Below, piece by piece: positions 13,336 through 21,252 of a DNA stretch of 21,939 nucleotides. Source of the stretch: an uncultured Clostridia bacterium. Its GTDB lineage: Bacteria; Bacillota; Clostridia; Christensenellales; UBA1242. The notes below the pieces were generated by a model that had not been told where the DNA came from, searched no databases, and saw only the letters and a program-made list of their open reading frames with translations. Both the position numbers and the translations under genes were made by a program. Positions within the stretch are counted from its first letter, which is position 1; every line of letters starts with the position of its first letter. The stretch spans positions 1 through 21,939 of the forward strand of contig CAKVHC010000014.1 in assembly GCA_934747805.1 (NCBI GenBank), given 5' to 3'.

Positions 13336-13419
13336 ATGCCAAAAATCGTTTGTTTTAAATGTCCTAAAATATTGAGACCTTTGTTTAAATTGATCTTCGC
13401 CAAGCAGTATTGCAAGTAG
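13336..13419 (+). CDS. spoVM: Stage V sporulation protein M-like peptide (27 aa)
   Basis: 27 codons from ATG 13336 to TAG 13419, with a near-perfect ribosome site AAAGGAG (13324-13330) 5 bases upstream. The peptide starts MPKIVCFKCPKILRPLFKLI. The pattern K-x-P-K-x-L followed by a hydrophobic/basic amphipathic helix is that of SpoVM, the 26-aa peptide that recognises the convex forespore membrane and anchors SpoIVA, starting coat assembly. Position supports it: in Bacillus subtilis spoVM is followed by rpmB, yloU and yloV (fakA), and the same genes follow here. Differences: rpmB is on the opposite strand, and there are extra Cys residues (6, 9, 26). The upstream CATACAAT fits sporulation control. 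No strong terminator follows; 13420-13495 holds nothing else I can identify. Confidence 0.78.
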   Translation: MPKIVCFKCPKILRPLFKLIFAKQYCK

Positions 13420-13495
13420 AATTTGATGCTCTAATGCGTGCTATCTAGCTTTTAGCAAACGGCACAACAAACTAGACCTATTGTCAAAATCTAAT

Positions 13496-13516
13496 AAAAA
13501 AACAGCCAATGGCTGT
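13496..13516 (-). terminator. Terminator of rpmB
   Basis: On the minus strand ACAGCCA-T-TGGCTGT (13516-13502) is followed by a run of seven T (complement of 13496-13502). The palindrome can form six pairs around a 3-base loop. Confidence 0.75.
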
Positions 13517-13520
13517 CTAA

Positions 13521-13706
13521 TTATTTGCTCTTTTTGCTAGTCTTAATGCATTTAGTGCAAAGGTATTCTTTGCCTTCCTTGCCGTCAATTTCTACACTGA
13601 CCTTTTGAACGTTAACACCGAAAGTACGGTTAGTTTTAACATTACTATGGCTTACATTATGACCACTCATTGCTTTCTTGCCACAAACGGCACAAACTCT
13701 GCTCAT
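13521..13706 (-). CDS. rpmB: 50S ribosomal protein L28
   Basis: 61 aa, the usual length for Firmicutes. Begins MSRVCAVCGKKAMSGHNVSH, contains the NRTFGVNVQKV segment, and ends CTKCIKTSKKSK. The two CxxC pairs (C5/C8 and the pair near residue 50) make it a zinc-binding (C+) form. GGAGG lies just before the ATG at 13706. It has its own promoter and terminator and faces away from yloU, across a divergent promoter region. Confidence 0.97.
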   Translation of the reverse strand: MSRVCAVCGKKAMSGHNVSHSNVKTNRTFGVNVQKVSVEIDGKEGKEYLCTKCIKTSKKSK

Positions 13707-13737
13707 AATCTTCCTCCAAATTTTACTTTACTTGGCT

Positions 13738-13766
13738 ATTGTAACATAAGAAAATAAAATTTGCAA
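13738..13766 (-). promoter_or_regulatory. Sigma-A promoter of rpmB
   Basis: Minus strand TTGCAA (13766-13761), a 17-bp spacer and TACAAT (13743-13738), 31 bases before the start codon. Confidence 0.7.
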
Positions 13767-13794
13767 GTGTTATGACGAAATTTATTGTTTTTGC

Positions 13795-13823
13795 TTGCAA
13801 TAATTTTGGAAATGATATATATT
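13795..13823 (+). promoter_or_regulatory. Sigma-A promoter of yloU-fakA
   Basis: TTGCAA (13795-13800), a 17-bp spacer and TATATT (13818-13823), followed by GAGGAG (13831-13836). It is back to back with the rpmB promoter; the -35 boxes are about 28 bases apart. Confidence 0.65.
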
Positions 13824-13844
13824 ATGGATAGAGGAGTGTAAGTG

Positions 13845-14192
13845 ATGGGATTAACAACACATAACTCATTCGGCAAAATCAATATCACCAAGAAGGCAAT
13901 CGCCAAGGTTGCCGCTTTTTCGTGTCTTGATTGCTATGGCGTTGTGGAGTTGTGTTCACGTAGTGGCAAGCACAACAATACCTTCACCAAGCCTGCGTGG
14001 CAACACAAGGGTGTTACAGTTCTCGCCAATGAAAATAAGATCAATCTACATCTTTATGTGGTTATGAAATACGGGGTTTCCATTTCTGCTGTTGCAGAAT
14101 CAGTTCGTTCAACGGTTAAGTATAGCGTTGAGCAATTTTCATGTATGCTAGTAGGGGAAGTCAACATTCACGTTGTTGGTGTAGTTGCATAA
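13845..14192 (+). CDS. yloU: Asp23/Gls24-family envelope stress protein (YloU type)
   Basis: 115 aa. Family features: NSFGKINITKKAIAKVAAFSC near the N-terminus, a central variable part, and VVMKYGVSISAVAESVRSTVKYSVEQ followed by VNIHVVGVV at the end, the usual Asp23 beta-alpha core. Members sit at the membrane of Gram-positive cells and affect envelope stress responses. ATG at 13845 is 8 bases after GAGGAG and is preferred over the adjoining GTG at 13842. It is 14 bases ahead of fakA and co-transcribed, the standard yloU-yloV pair of Firmicutes. It is somewhat unusual in having Cys residues near the N-terminus (CLDCYGVVELC). Confidence 0.92.
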   Translation: MGLTTHNSFGKINITKKAIAKVAAFSCLDCYGVVELCSRSGKHNNTFTKPAWQHKGVTVLANENKINLHLYVVMKYGVSISAVAESVRSTVKYSVEQFSCMLVGEVNIHVVGVVA

Positions 14193-14206
14193 TTGAAGGA
14201 GAAATA

Positions 14207-15835
14207 ATGCCTAAGTCTATTAACGGAGCGACTTTCAAAAAGATGCTCCTTTCGGGATATCAAACACTAGAAGAGAACAAATCTGCCATTGACGCACTCA
14301 ATGTATTCCCAGTGCCAGATGGTGACACAGGAACAAATATGAGCCTAACAATGCGCTCAGCAGTTAAAGAAGTCAACGCTTGCGAGAATGCGAGTATTGA
14401 AGATATTTGTTTGGCATGCAGCAGAGGAGCTTTAAAGGGTGCAAGAGGTAACTCTGGCGTCATCACTTCGCAGATTTTTAAAGGCATATGCACTGAACTA
14501 TCTAATTGTAAAGAAGAAATTGACATCAAAGCACTCGTCAAGGGCTTCCGTAAAGGTTGCGAAGTGGCGTACAAAGCTGTCACAGTGCCAAAGGAAGGCA
14601 CAATTTTGACCGTCATTCGTGGCATTGCAGACGGTAGCAAAGAGATTGCTCGTAACGAGAAAGACATCGTTGCTTTCTTTGAAAAGACCATAATCCATGC
14701 AGAAAAGGTTCTCCAACAGACCCCAGATATGCTCCCAGTGCTTAAGAAGGCTGGCGTAGTCGATGCAGGTGGTCGTGGACTTATCACCATTTTGACTGGC
14801 ATGTACAAAGTGTTGTCAGGCGAGCCTGTTTCCATTGAATTTGTGGACAACGTCACCAAAGACATCACCGCTGAAGAGAACCACTATGTAGACGACGTGG
14901 CTTCTATCGAATTCGCTTATTGTAACGAATTCTTCATTCAAAATATGAAAGGCACTACAACCGAAGCCGACATTGACATTTTGCGTGAAAGACTTATGGA
15001 AATCGGCGACTGCGTCATCGTAATCGGTGACTTGCAACAGGTCAAAGTGCACGTTCACTCCAACGAACCTAACAAAGTTTTGGGCTATGCACTCCAACTA
15101 GGCGAGTTGTATGACGTTAAAATCGAGAATATGCTCCAACAAAACCGTGACAAGCGTGCCAAAGAGCGTGACAACCTAAGAGAAATGGCTGTCGTAGCCG
15201 TTGCTGCTGGTGACGGACTTGCCAGTGTGTTCAAGGATTTGAACGTTGACTACGTTATTAGTGGTGGACAAACAATGAATCCTAGTGCCAATGACATTGC
15301 CACAGCTGTGGATAATGTTAAAGCAAAGAATGTATTCGTTTTACCTAACAACAAAAATATTATTTTGGCAGCTCAGCAGGCCAATGAAATTACTAATGCT
15401 AACATTGTGGTCATCCCAACCACCAGCATTCCAGAAGGCGTTGCAGCCGCTCTTGCATTCGACCCAGAAGGCAAAGTGGAAGACAACACTGAGAATATGA
15501 CTCAAGCATATGCAGGCGTTAAGAGTGGCTCAGTCACTTATGCCGTTCGTGACACTGAAACTAACGGTATGACCCTTGCAAAAGGCGACATCATCGGTCT
15601 TGACAACCACGACATTATCGCAAAATCTCAATCAATCAACGATTGTTGCGAGCAAGTCGTAGCCAAACTCGTCAATGAAGACACTGGCAACATCACTATT
15701 TTCTATGGTGTAGAAGCCAAACCTGAGGACGTAGAAGCCCTAAGCACTTCACTTGAGAATCAATATCCAGATTTTGACGTAGTTGTAGCCAATGGCGGTC
15801 AACCAGTTTACTATTATCTCATTTCAATCGAATAA
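14207..15835 (+). CDS. fakA: Fatty acid kinase catalytic subunit FakA (DAK/DegV-associated, YloV)
   Basis: 542 aa. It phosphorylates exogenous fatty acids bound to a FakB (DegV) partner for entry into phospholipid synthesis. The N-terminal DhaL-type kinase domain (1-~200) has the nucleotide/metal-binding DGDTGTNM (38-45), GARGNSGVITSQIFKG (78-93) and DAGGRG; the middle and C-terminal domains include HVHSNEP and the family end NGGQPVYYYLISIE. Full length. The frame is open further upstream, but ATG 14207 with AAGGAG (14196-14201) starts exactly where the family does (SINGATFKKML). No fakB is in the window. Second gene of the yloU unit; terminator at 15842. Confidence 0.95.
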   Translation: MPKSINGATFKKMLLSGYQTLEENKSAIDALNVFPVPDGDTGTNMSLTMRSAVKEVNACENASIEDICLACSRGALKGARGNSGVITSQIFKGICTELSNCKEEIDIKALVKGFRKGCEVAYKAVTVPKEGTILTVIRGIADGSKEIARNEKDIVAFFEKTIIHAEKVLQQTPDMLPVLKKAGVVDAGGRGLITILTGMYKVLSGEPVSIEFVDNVTKDITAEENHYVDDVASIEFAYCNEFFIQNMKGTTTEADIDILRERLMEIGDCVIVIGDLQQVKVHVHSNEPNKVLGYALQLGELYDVKIENMLQQNRDKRAKERDNLREMAVVAVAAGDGLASVFKDLNVDYVISGGQTMNPSANDIATAVDNVKAKNVFVLPNNKNIILAAQQANEITNANIVVIPTTSIPEGVAAALAFDPEGKVEDNTENMTQAYAGVKSGSVTYAVRDTETNGMTLAKGDIIGLDNHDIIAKSQSINDCCEQVVAKLVNEDTGNITIFYGVEAKPEDVEALSTSLENQYPDFDVVVANGGQPVYYYLISIE

Positions 15836-15841
15836 CAAATG

Positions 15842-15861
15842 ACGCACCTAGTGCGTTTTTT
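15842..15861 (+). terminator. Terminator of yloU-fakA
   Basis: Stem ACGCAC/GTGCGT (15842-15847/15851-15856), loop CTA, six T. Confidence 0.85.
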
Positions 15862-15908
15862 GTTTGCAAAAATTGTTGATTCTATTTTGTGATTTAATTT
15901 GACATTAG

Positions 15909-15937
15909 TTGCCAAATTTGTTGCATTAGTGTATAAT
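15909..15937 (+). promoter_or_regulatory. Sigma-A promoter of the comM-dprA-topA-hslVU series
   Basis: TTGCCA (15909-15914), a 17-bp spacer and a perfect TATAAT (15932-15937). No other promoter or terminator is visible between here and the window end, and the gaps between the next five genes are 1-15 bases, so they are probably one operon. Confidence 0.75.
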
Positions 15938-15959
15938 GTTAAACTATAAGGGGATACAA

Positions 15960-17492
15960 ATGTTATCTAAAATCAAGAGTTATGGATTGGTCGGCATTGA
16001 AGGTTACAAAGTAGACGTCGAAGTCGACATCAATCCAGGACTGCCAGGCTACGACGTTGTCGGTTTGGCAGACACCGCCATCAAAGAAAGCAAAGAACGT
16101 GTCAAGTCCGCCATTAAAAACTGTGGTTACAATTATCCAATTAATCATATTATCATTAATATGGCACCAGCTAGCGAAAAGAAAGTCGGCTCAAACTACG
16201 ACCTATCAATCGCTATCGGAATTTTGACTGCAAGTGAAGTATTATTGCAGAAAAATGTTGCTAAGTACATATTCTTAGGCGAGCTTTCACTAGACGGCAA
16301 AGTGCGTAAAATTAATGGTATTTTGCCAATGCTCATTTCCGCCAAGCAAAATGGCTACACTCATTTCGTCATTCCAAAAGAAAACGCCAATGAATCGGCT
16401 TTCATAGACAAAATCAATGTCTACGCCGTGGACAATTTGCGTGAATTGGTTGAATTTTTGAAGGGCGACATTGTGATAGAGCCAGTGCAAACTCGCAGTT
16501 ATGCTGACGTCATCACCGACCAAAAAACGACAGCGGATTTTGCTTATGTCAAAGGACAAGCCAGCGCCAAGCGTGCACTGGAGATAGCTGCAGCAGGCGG
16601 TCATAACATTTTAATGATTGGACCACCAGGAGCTGGCAAAACAATGCTAGCCAAGTGTTTCCCGACTATTTTGCCGGATATGACGTTTGATGAGGCTCTT
16701 GAAGTCACGAAAATTCACAGCGTGGCAGGGGAGTTGGATCAGAATCAGGGCATTGTTATCAATCGACCTTTCCGTTCGCCACACCACACCACAACTGTTG
16801 TCGCATTGACAGGCGGCGGACGTAATGCCAAGCCAGGTCAAATCAGCCTTGCACACAATGGCGTACTATTTTTGGACGAATTGCCAGAATATGACCGAAA
16901 GACAATCGAGACTTTACGTCAGCCACTTGAAGACGGCGTAATCACCGTTGCCAGACTTCAAAACACTGTTTGCTATCCTGCCAATTTCACTCTTATAGCA
17001 AGTATGAACCCATGCCCATGCGGTTATTATGGCAGTAGCAAGGTGCGTTGTAAGTGTTCGCCAACCGCCATTCATAAATATCTATCCAAGATTAGCGGAC
17101 CACTTATGGACAGAATTGACCTTCACATTGAGGTTGATGCCATTAGTTATGACGAGATTCGCAGCGACCATTTGGAAGAGAGCAGTGCGGAAATCAAGAA
17201 ACGTGTAAACAAAGCACGTGAGTTGCAACTAGAACGCTTCAAAAATGGCAAGAATTATTCTAATGCAAAGATGACCGAAGCCGATTTTAGAAAGTATTGC
17301 AAACTTGACGATGCTGGCACAGCACTCATCGAAACGGCCTTCCACAAGCTCAACCTTAGCGCACGTGCATACACACGCATTTTGAAAGTGGCTCGCACTA
17401 TTGCCGACCTTGAGGGCAGCACGGATATAAAACCAGAGCATATTGCCGAAGCAATTCAGTATCGCTCACTCGACAGAAAATTTACAGTTTAA
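15960..17492 (+). CDS. comM: YifB/ComM family Mg-chelatase-like AAA+ ATPase
   Basis: 510 aa, full length. The family forms hexameric helicases that, in ComM of naturally transformable bacteria, extend branch migration during recombination of incoming DNA. The N-terminal ChlI-like domain (1-~190) has NPGLPGYDVVGLADTAIKES and LGELSLDGKVR; the AAA+ core has Walker A GPPGAGKT (221-228), FRSPHHTTTVVALTGGG (271-287) and Walker B VLFLDE (302-307). The zinc-type loop has C352, C354, C364 and C366, and the C-terminal lid ends SARAYTRILKVARTIADLEG...QYRSLDR. ATG 15960 with AAGGGGAT upstream is preferred over the in-frame ATG at 15936, which overlaps the promoter. 15 bases before dprA. Confidence 0.95.
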   Translation: MLSKIKSYGLVGIEGYKVDVEVDINPGLPGYDVVGLADTAIKESKERVKSAIKNCGYNYPINHIIINMAPASEKKVGSNYDLSIAIGILTASEVLLQKNVAKYIFLGELSLDGKVRKINGILPMLISAKQNGYTHFVIPKENANESAFIDKINVYAVDNLRELVEFLKGDIVIEPVQTRSYADVITDQKTTADFAYVKGQASAKRALEIAAAGGHNILMIGPPGAGKTMLAKCFPTILPDMTFDEALEVTKIHSVAGELDQNQGIVINRPFRSPHHTTTVVALTGGGRNAKPGQISLAHNGVLFLDELPEYDRKTIETLRQPLEDGVITVARLQNTVCYPANFTLIASMNPCPCGYYGSSKVRCKCSPTAIHKYLSKISGPLMDRIDLHIEVDAISYDEIRSDHLEESSAEIKKRVNKARELQLERFKNGKNYSNAKMTEADFRKYCKLDDAGTALIETAFHKLNLSARAYTRILKVARTIADLEGSTDIKPEHIAEAIQYRSLDRKFTV

Positions 17493-17507
17493 AAAGGGGA
17501 TTAGACT

Positions 17508-18602
17508 ATGGAATACACAGTAAGAGAACTTAATTTGATATGGTTGGATTGCTTTGACTTTATGACTTATAGCAAGAAAACGCAAATGATAAAAGCATAT
17601 GGCATTGACCGTGACATTCGCAAATCTTTGCCAAAGGATATGATTCCAGCATTGCAAGATTTTTTGACACAACAAGAGTTAAACAAACTCAACTCTTGTG
17701 CTGACGACGAGTTTTTGCAAGACGTTCTGTCAAAGTATGAAAGCAAACATGTGGTGTTGGTGACTATATATAGTACACAATATCCTGCGTTGCTTCGTGA
17801 AACGGACAATCCACCATACATTCTATATTGCAAGGGTAATGTTGACCTTCTCAGCACTCGTTGCATCGCCATTGTTGGCACTCGCAGACCAAGTGACTAT
17901 GGTCGTGTTGTCACCAAGAGTTACGCCAAGGCACTTGCCGAAGCAGGACTAACAATAGTATCAGGTCTTGCCAACGGCGTCGACACCATCGCTCACGAAG
18001 AAGCCATTTCCGCAGGTGGCAAAACCATTGCTGTTTTGGCGGGCGGTTTCGACCACATCTATCCAGCGTCAAACTATGCCCTCAGTGAAAAGATTGCCAG
18101 CGACCATTTGCTCGTTTGCGAAAATCGACCAGAAGTGCAGCCAATGAACTACATGTTCCCAATTCGCAACCGAATTTTAGCTGGTCTTAGTGAAGCCGTG
18201 CTTATTACTGAAGCACAGGAAAACAGCGGCAGTTTGCACACTAAAAACTATGCAGTAGACTATGGCCGTGATTTATACGTTGTTCCGGGCAAAATCACTT
18301 CGCTCGAGAGCAAGGGTTGTAACAAAATTTTGAAGGAAATGCAAGGTGCAATCACGCTTGACCCAAGCGATGTTTTGGAGTCAATGCACATTGTTAAACA
18401 AGAAAATACAGAAAACAACAATTTTCAACTTGACTTTAACGAAAGCAATATATTACGATACACTATGAGCGACAAAAAGAGTTATCAGGCCATTATGGAC
18501 TATACAGGACTCGCTCCACAGCAACTAAATGCAATTCTTCTATCTCTGCAGATTAGGGGACTAATTGAGAAGTTGCCAGGCAATTTCTATTTGTCAAACT
18601 AA
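17508..18602 (+). CDS. dprA: DNA processing protein DprA (Smf)
   Basis: 364 aa. It binds incoming single-stranded DNA and loads RecA in transformation. An N-terminal helical (SAM-like) region spans 1-~75. The Rossmann-like core has AIVGTRRPSDYG (121-132), GLANGVDTIAH (153-163), AVLAGGFDHIYP (175-186), FPIRNRI (217-223) and NSGSLHT (239-245). A C-terminal winged helix spans about 310-364 (YQAIMDYTGLAPQQLNAILLSL). All hallmark residues of the DNA-binding pocket are present. ATG 17508 with AGGGGAT upstream. The comM-dprA-topA order is common in Firmicutes, so presence alone does not prove competence. Confidence 0.96.
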   Translation: MEYTVRELNLIWLDCFDFMTYSKKTQMIKAYGIDRDIRKSLPKDMIPALQDFLTQQELNKLNSCADDEFLQDVLSKYESKHVVLVTIYSTQYPALLRETDNPPYILYCKGNVDLLSTRCIAIVGTRRPSDYGRVVTKSYAKALAEAGLTIVSGLANGVDTIAHEEAISAGGKTIAVLAGGFDHIYPASNYALSEKIASDHLLVCENRPEVQPMNYMFPIRNRILAGLSEAVLITEAQENSGSLHTKNYAVDYGRDLYVVPGKITSLESKGCNKILKEMQGAITLDPSDVLESMHIVKQENTENNNFQLDFNESNILRYTMSDKKSYQAIMDYTGLAPQQLNAILLSLQIRGLIEKLPGNFYLSN

Positions 18603-18614
18603 AAAGGAAACATA

Positions 18615-20708
18615 ATGAATTTACTATTGATAGAATCACCAAACAAAGTCGAAACCATCAAAAAGTATCTTGGCAAGGACTATGAAGTGTTGGCCACAAA
18701 AGGCCATATCCGTGATTTGCCAGAAAAGACTTTGGCTGTGAATGTCGAGCATGATTTTGAACCTACCTACCAGATTATTCCAGCCAAAGAATCTCTTGCA
18801 AAGAGCCTAGTCGCACGTGCCAAAAAGGCGGACAACGTCTATCTCGCAACCGACCCGGACCGTGAAGGAGAGGCAATTTCGTGGCATTTGTGCTACATAC
18901 TTGGCATAGATCCAAAAGACGCCAAGCGTATCACTTTTAACGCCATTACAAAAGACGCCATCAACGAGGGGCTAAAGAACCCACAACCTCTAAACTTAAG
19001 TCTTGTGGACGCTCAACAAGCTCGTCGTGTTTTGGATAGACTTATAGGTTACAAACTTTCACCGCTTATCAGCAAGAAAATTCGCAACAAACTGAGCGCA
19101 GGCCGTGTTCAGTCAGTCGCACTTAAAATTCTTGTGATGCGTGAAAAAGAGATTCAAAATTTCAAACCAGAAGAGTACTGGAACATCACAGCCGAACTAA
19201 ATAAGCAAAATGCTGAAACCACTCCGTTCAAAGCGGAGTTGTTTGCGAAGTCGCATAAGAAATTTTTGCCAGCAAATGAGCAACAAGCCACAGAAGCAGC
19301 CGACACCATTCGCAACAATCCAATTGTTGTCAGCAGTGTGAAAAAGACAGTGACATCGTCCAATCCACCTGCACCATACATCACTAGCACCTTGCAGCAA
19401 GATGCTGGCAACCGCCTAAAGATGAGCCTTAAGGCTTGCACTCAAGCTGCACAAAGTCTGTACGAAGGCGTTGAGATAATGGGCGAGGGCAAAACTGCAC
19501 TTGTCACTTACATTCGTACTGACAGCACACGAATTGCACCTGTCGCACAAAATATGGCAAAAGAGTATATCACTCAAAATTACGGCGACAACTACATTCC
19601 AGCCAAACCAAATGCGTTCAAGTCTAAAAAAGGCGCACAGGATGCTCACGAAGCCATCCGACCAGTTTCGCTCAAATATACGCCAGAATATTTGAAAGGC
19701 AAAATGGATAACACATTGTACAAGCTTTATTGTATGATATTCAACCGCTTTGTTGCCAGCCAAATGGTGCCAGCGAAGTACAATAGCGTGGCAATCGAAT
19801 TTAACGCAGGCGACTATCAGCTCAAATCCACAGGCAGAACAGTGCTTTTCGACGGCTACACTCGTCTATTTAACAACGATGAAGAAAAGTCTAGTTTGCT
19901 GCCAGAGATGAGCGAAGGCGAAGAGATGAAACTTATTAACCTAACTAAAGAGCAGAAGTTCACTCGTCCACCAGCACGCTACACAGAGGCCTCACTCGTC
20001 AAAGAACTCGATGAAAAAGGCATTGGCCGTCCATCAACCTTTGCTGCCACTGTCATGACAATTGCAGGCAGGGGATATACTGAAAAGAAAGACAACAAAT
20101 ATTTCGTGCCTACCGAACTCGGCATTCAAGTCGTAGACTATTTGGACAAATATTTCCCAGACCTAATGAATATCAAGTTCACGGCTGAGATGGAAACCAA
20201 ATTGGATGAGATTGAAGACGGCGGCAAACGTTGGCAAGACACTATCAAAGACTTTTACGGCAATTTCGTCGGCGAACTCTACAGTGCCTATCGCACAGGC
20301 GACGGCGTGAAAAAAGAAGTTGAAGTCAGTGATGTCAAATGCGACAAATGTGGCGCAATGATGGTCTATCGTGAGAGCAAGTTTGGTAAATTTTTGGCTT
20401 GTCCAAACTACCCAAAATGTAAAAACACCAAGAGCTTGGAGCAATCTACTGAACCAAAGCAAACACCACCAGATTTCAAGGGAATTTGCCCAAAATGTGG
20501 CTCAGTCGTCAGCGCCAAGATTAGCAAGCGTGGCAAAGTATTCTTCGGTTGCGACAATTATCCAAAATGCGACTTTATGTCGTGGGATTTGCCAATCGCA
20601 GAAAAGTGCCCGGAGTGTAAACACCCACTTTATTGCAAACTAAACAAAGACACGCTTGGCACACCACATTGTATCAATGCGGACTGCCCAACAAACAAAC
20701 ACAATTAA
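18615..20708 (+). CDS. topA: DNA topoisomerase I (type IA)
   Basis: 697 aa, complete. Relaxes negative supercoils. The Toprim domain has E7 (LLLIESPNK) and the metal site DPDREGEAISWH (80-91). SAGRVQSVALKIL lies at 161-173. The catalytic Tyr299 is in TYIRTDSTR. GIGRPSTFA is in the core. Three C-terminal zinc ribbons of four Cys each lie at about 576-602, 625-652 and 665-691; the first two show the usual C-P/D-N-Y-P-K-C pattern. ATG 18615 with AAAGGA, 12 bases after dprA. Confidence 0.98.
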   Translation: MNLLLIESPNKVETIKKYLGKDYEVLATKGHIRDLPEKTLAVNVEHDFEPTYQIIPAKESLAKSLVARAKKADNVYLATDPDREGEAISWHLCYILGIDPKDAKRITFNAITKDAINEGLKNPQPLNLSLVDAQQARRVLDRLIGYKLSPLISKKIRNKLSAGRVQSVALKILVMREKEIQNFKPEEYWNITAELNKQNAETTPFKAELFAKSHKKFLPANEQQATEAADTIRNNPIVVSSVKKTVTSSNPPAPYITSTLQQDAGNRLKMSLKACTQAAQSLYEGVEIMGEGKTALVTYIRTDSTRIAPVAQNMAKEYITQNYGDNYIPAKPNAFKSKKGAQDAHEAIRPVSLKYTPEYLKGKMDNTLYKLYCMIFNRFVASQMVPAKYNSVAIEFNAGDYQLKSTGRTVLFDGYTRLFNNDEEKSSLLPEMSEGEEMKLINLTKEQKFTRPPARYTEASLVKELDEKGIGRPSTFAATVMTIAGRGYTEKKDNKYFVPTELGIQVVDYLDKYFPDLMNIKFTAEMETKLDEIEDGGKRWQDTIKDFYGNFVGELYSAYRTGDGVKKEVEVSDVKCDKCGAMMVYRESKFGKFLACPNYPKCKNTKSLEQSTEPKQTPPDFKGICPKCGSVVSAKISKRGKVFFGCDNYPKCDFMSWDLPIAEKCPECKHPLYCKLNKDTLGTPHCINADCPTNKHN

Positions 20709-20717
20709 GGAGAATTT

Positions 20718-21251
20718 ATGGATATTAAAGGAACGACCATTATCGGTGTCAAAAAGAACGGTCAAATCGCCATTGCGGGCGACGGACAAGTGACACTCGG
20801 TCAGTCAACAATTTTGAAAGGAAATGCTCACAAGGTGCGACGCATATATGACGGCAAGGTCATTGTCGGCTTTGCAGGTGGCACAGCTGATGCGTTCAAT
20901 CTGTGCGAAAAATTTGAGAAAATGCTCAACAAATATTCTGGCAGTTTGCTCCGTAGCGCAGTTGAACTAGCAAAACTTTGGCGAGGCGATGCTGCTATAC
21001 GCAACTTGGAAGCGATGATGATTGTTGCTGACAAAGAAAACATGTTTATCATCACTGGCGTGGGCGACGTTGTCGAGCCAGACGACGGCGTGTGTGCAAT
21101 CGGTAGCGGTGGCAATTATGCTTTGTCTGCTGGCAAAGCACTCATTCGCAACACCGATTTGTCTGCCAAAGAGATTGCACTCAAATCTATGGAAATTGCC
21201 AGCGAAATCTGTATTTTCACAAACAACAATTTCATAGTAGAGGAGGCGTAA
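20718..21251 (+). CDS. hslV: ATP-dependent protease subunit HslV (ClpQ)
   Basis: 177 aa. Proteasome-like threonine protease that forms a double hexamer with HslU. The sequence begins MDIKGTTIIGV: the expected catalytic threonine is T6, after a five-residue leader that must be removed, unlike the Escherichia coli enzyme where Thr follows Met directly; Bacillus CodW also has a short leader. IAGDGQVTLGQ (19-29), GFAGGTADAF and AIGSGGNYA are conserved. ATG 20718 with AAGGAG just upstream; 9 bases after topA and 1 base before hslU. Confidence 0.97.
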   Translation: MDIKGTTIIGVKKNGQIAIAGDGQVTLGQSTILKGNAHKVRRIYDGKVIVGFAGGTADAFNLCEKFEKMLNKYSGSLLRSAVELAKLWRGDAAIRNLEAMMIVADKENMFIITGVGDVVEPDDGVCAIGSGGNYALSAGKALIRNTDLSAKEIALKSMEIASEICIFTNNNFIVEEA

Positions 21252-21252
21252 A

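Noticed and set aside
14141..14206. Longer N-terminus for FakA overlapping yloU
   Set aside because: The extra residues are read from the end of yloU in another frame; the ATG at 14207 has AAGGAG and begins the conserved domain.
15936..15959. Longer N-terminus for ComM (ATG at 15936)
   Set aside because: It overlaps the -10 box; the ATG at 15960 has a proper ribosome site and matches the family start.
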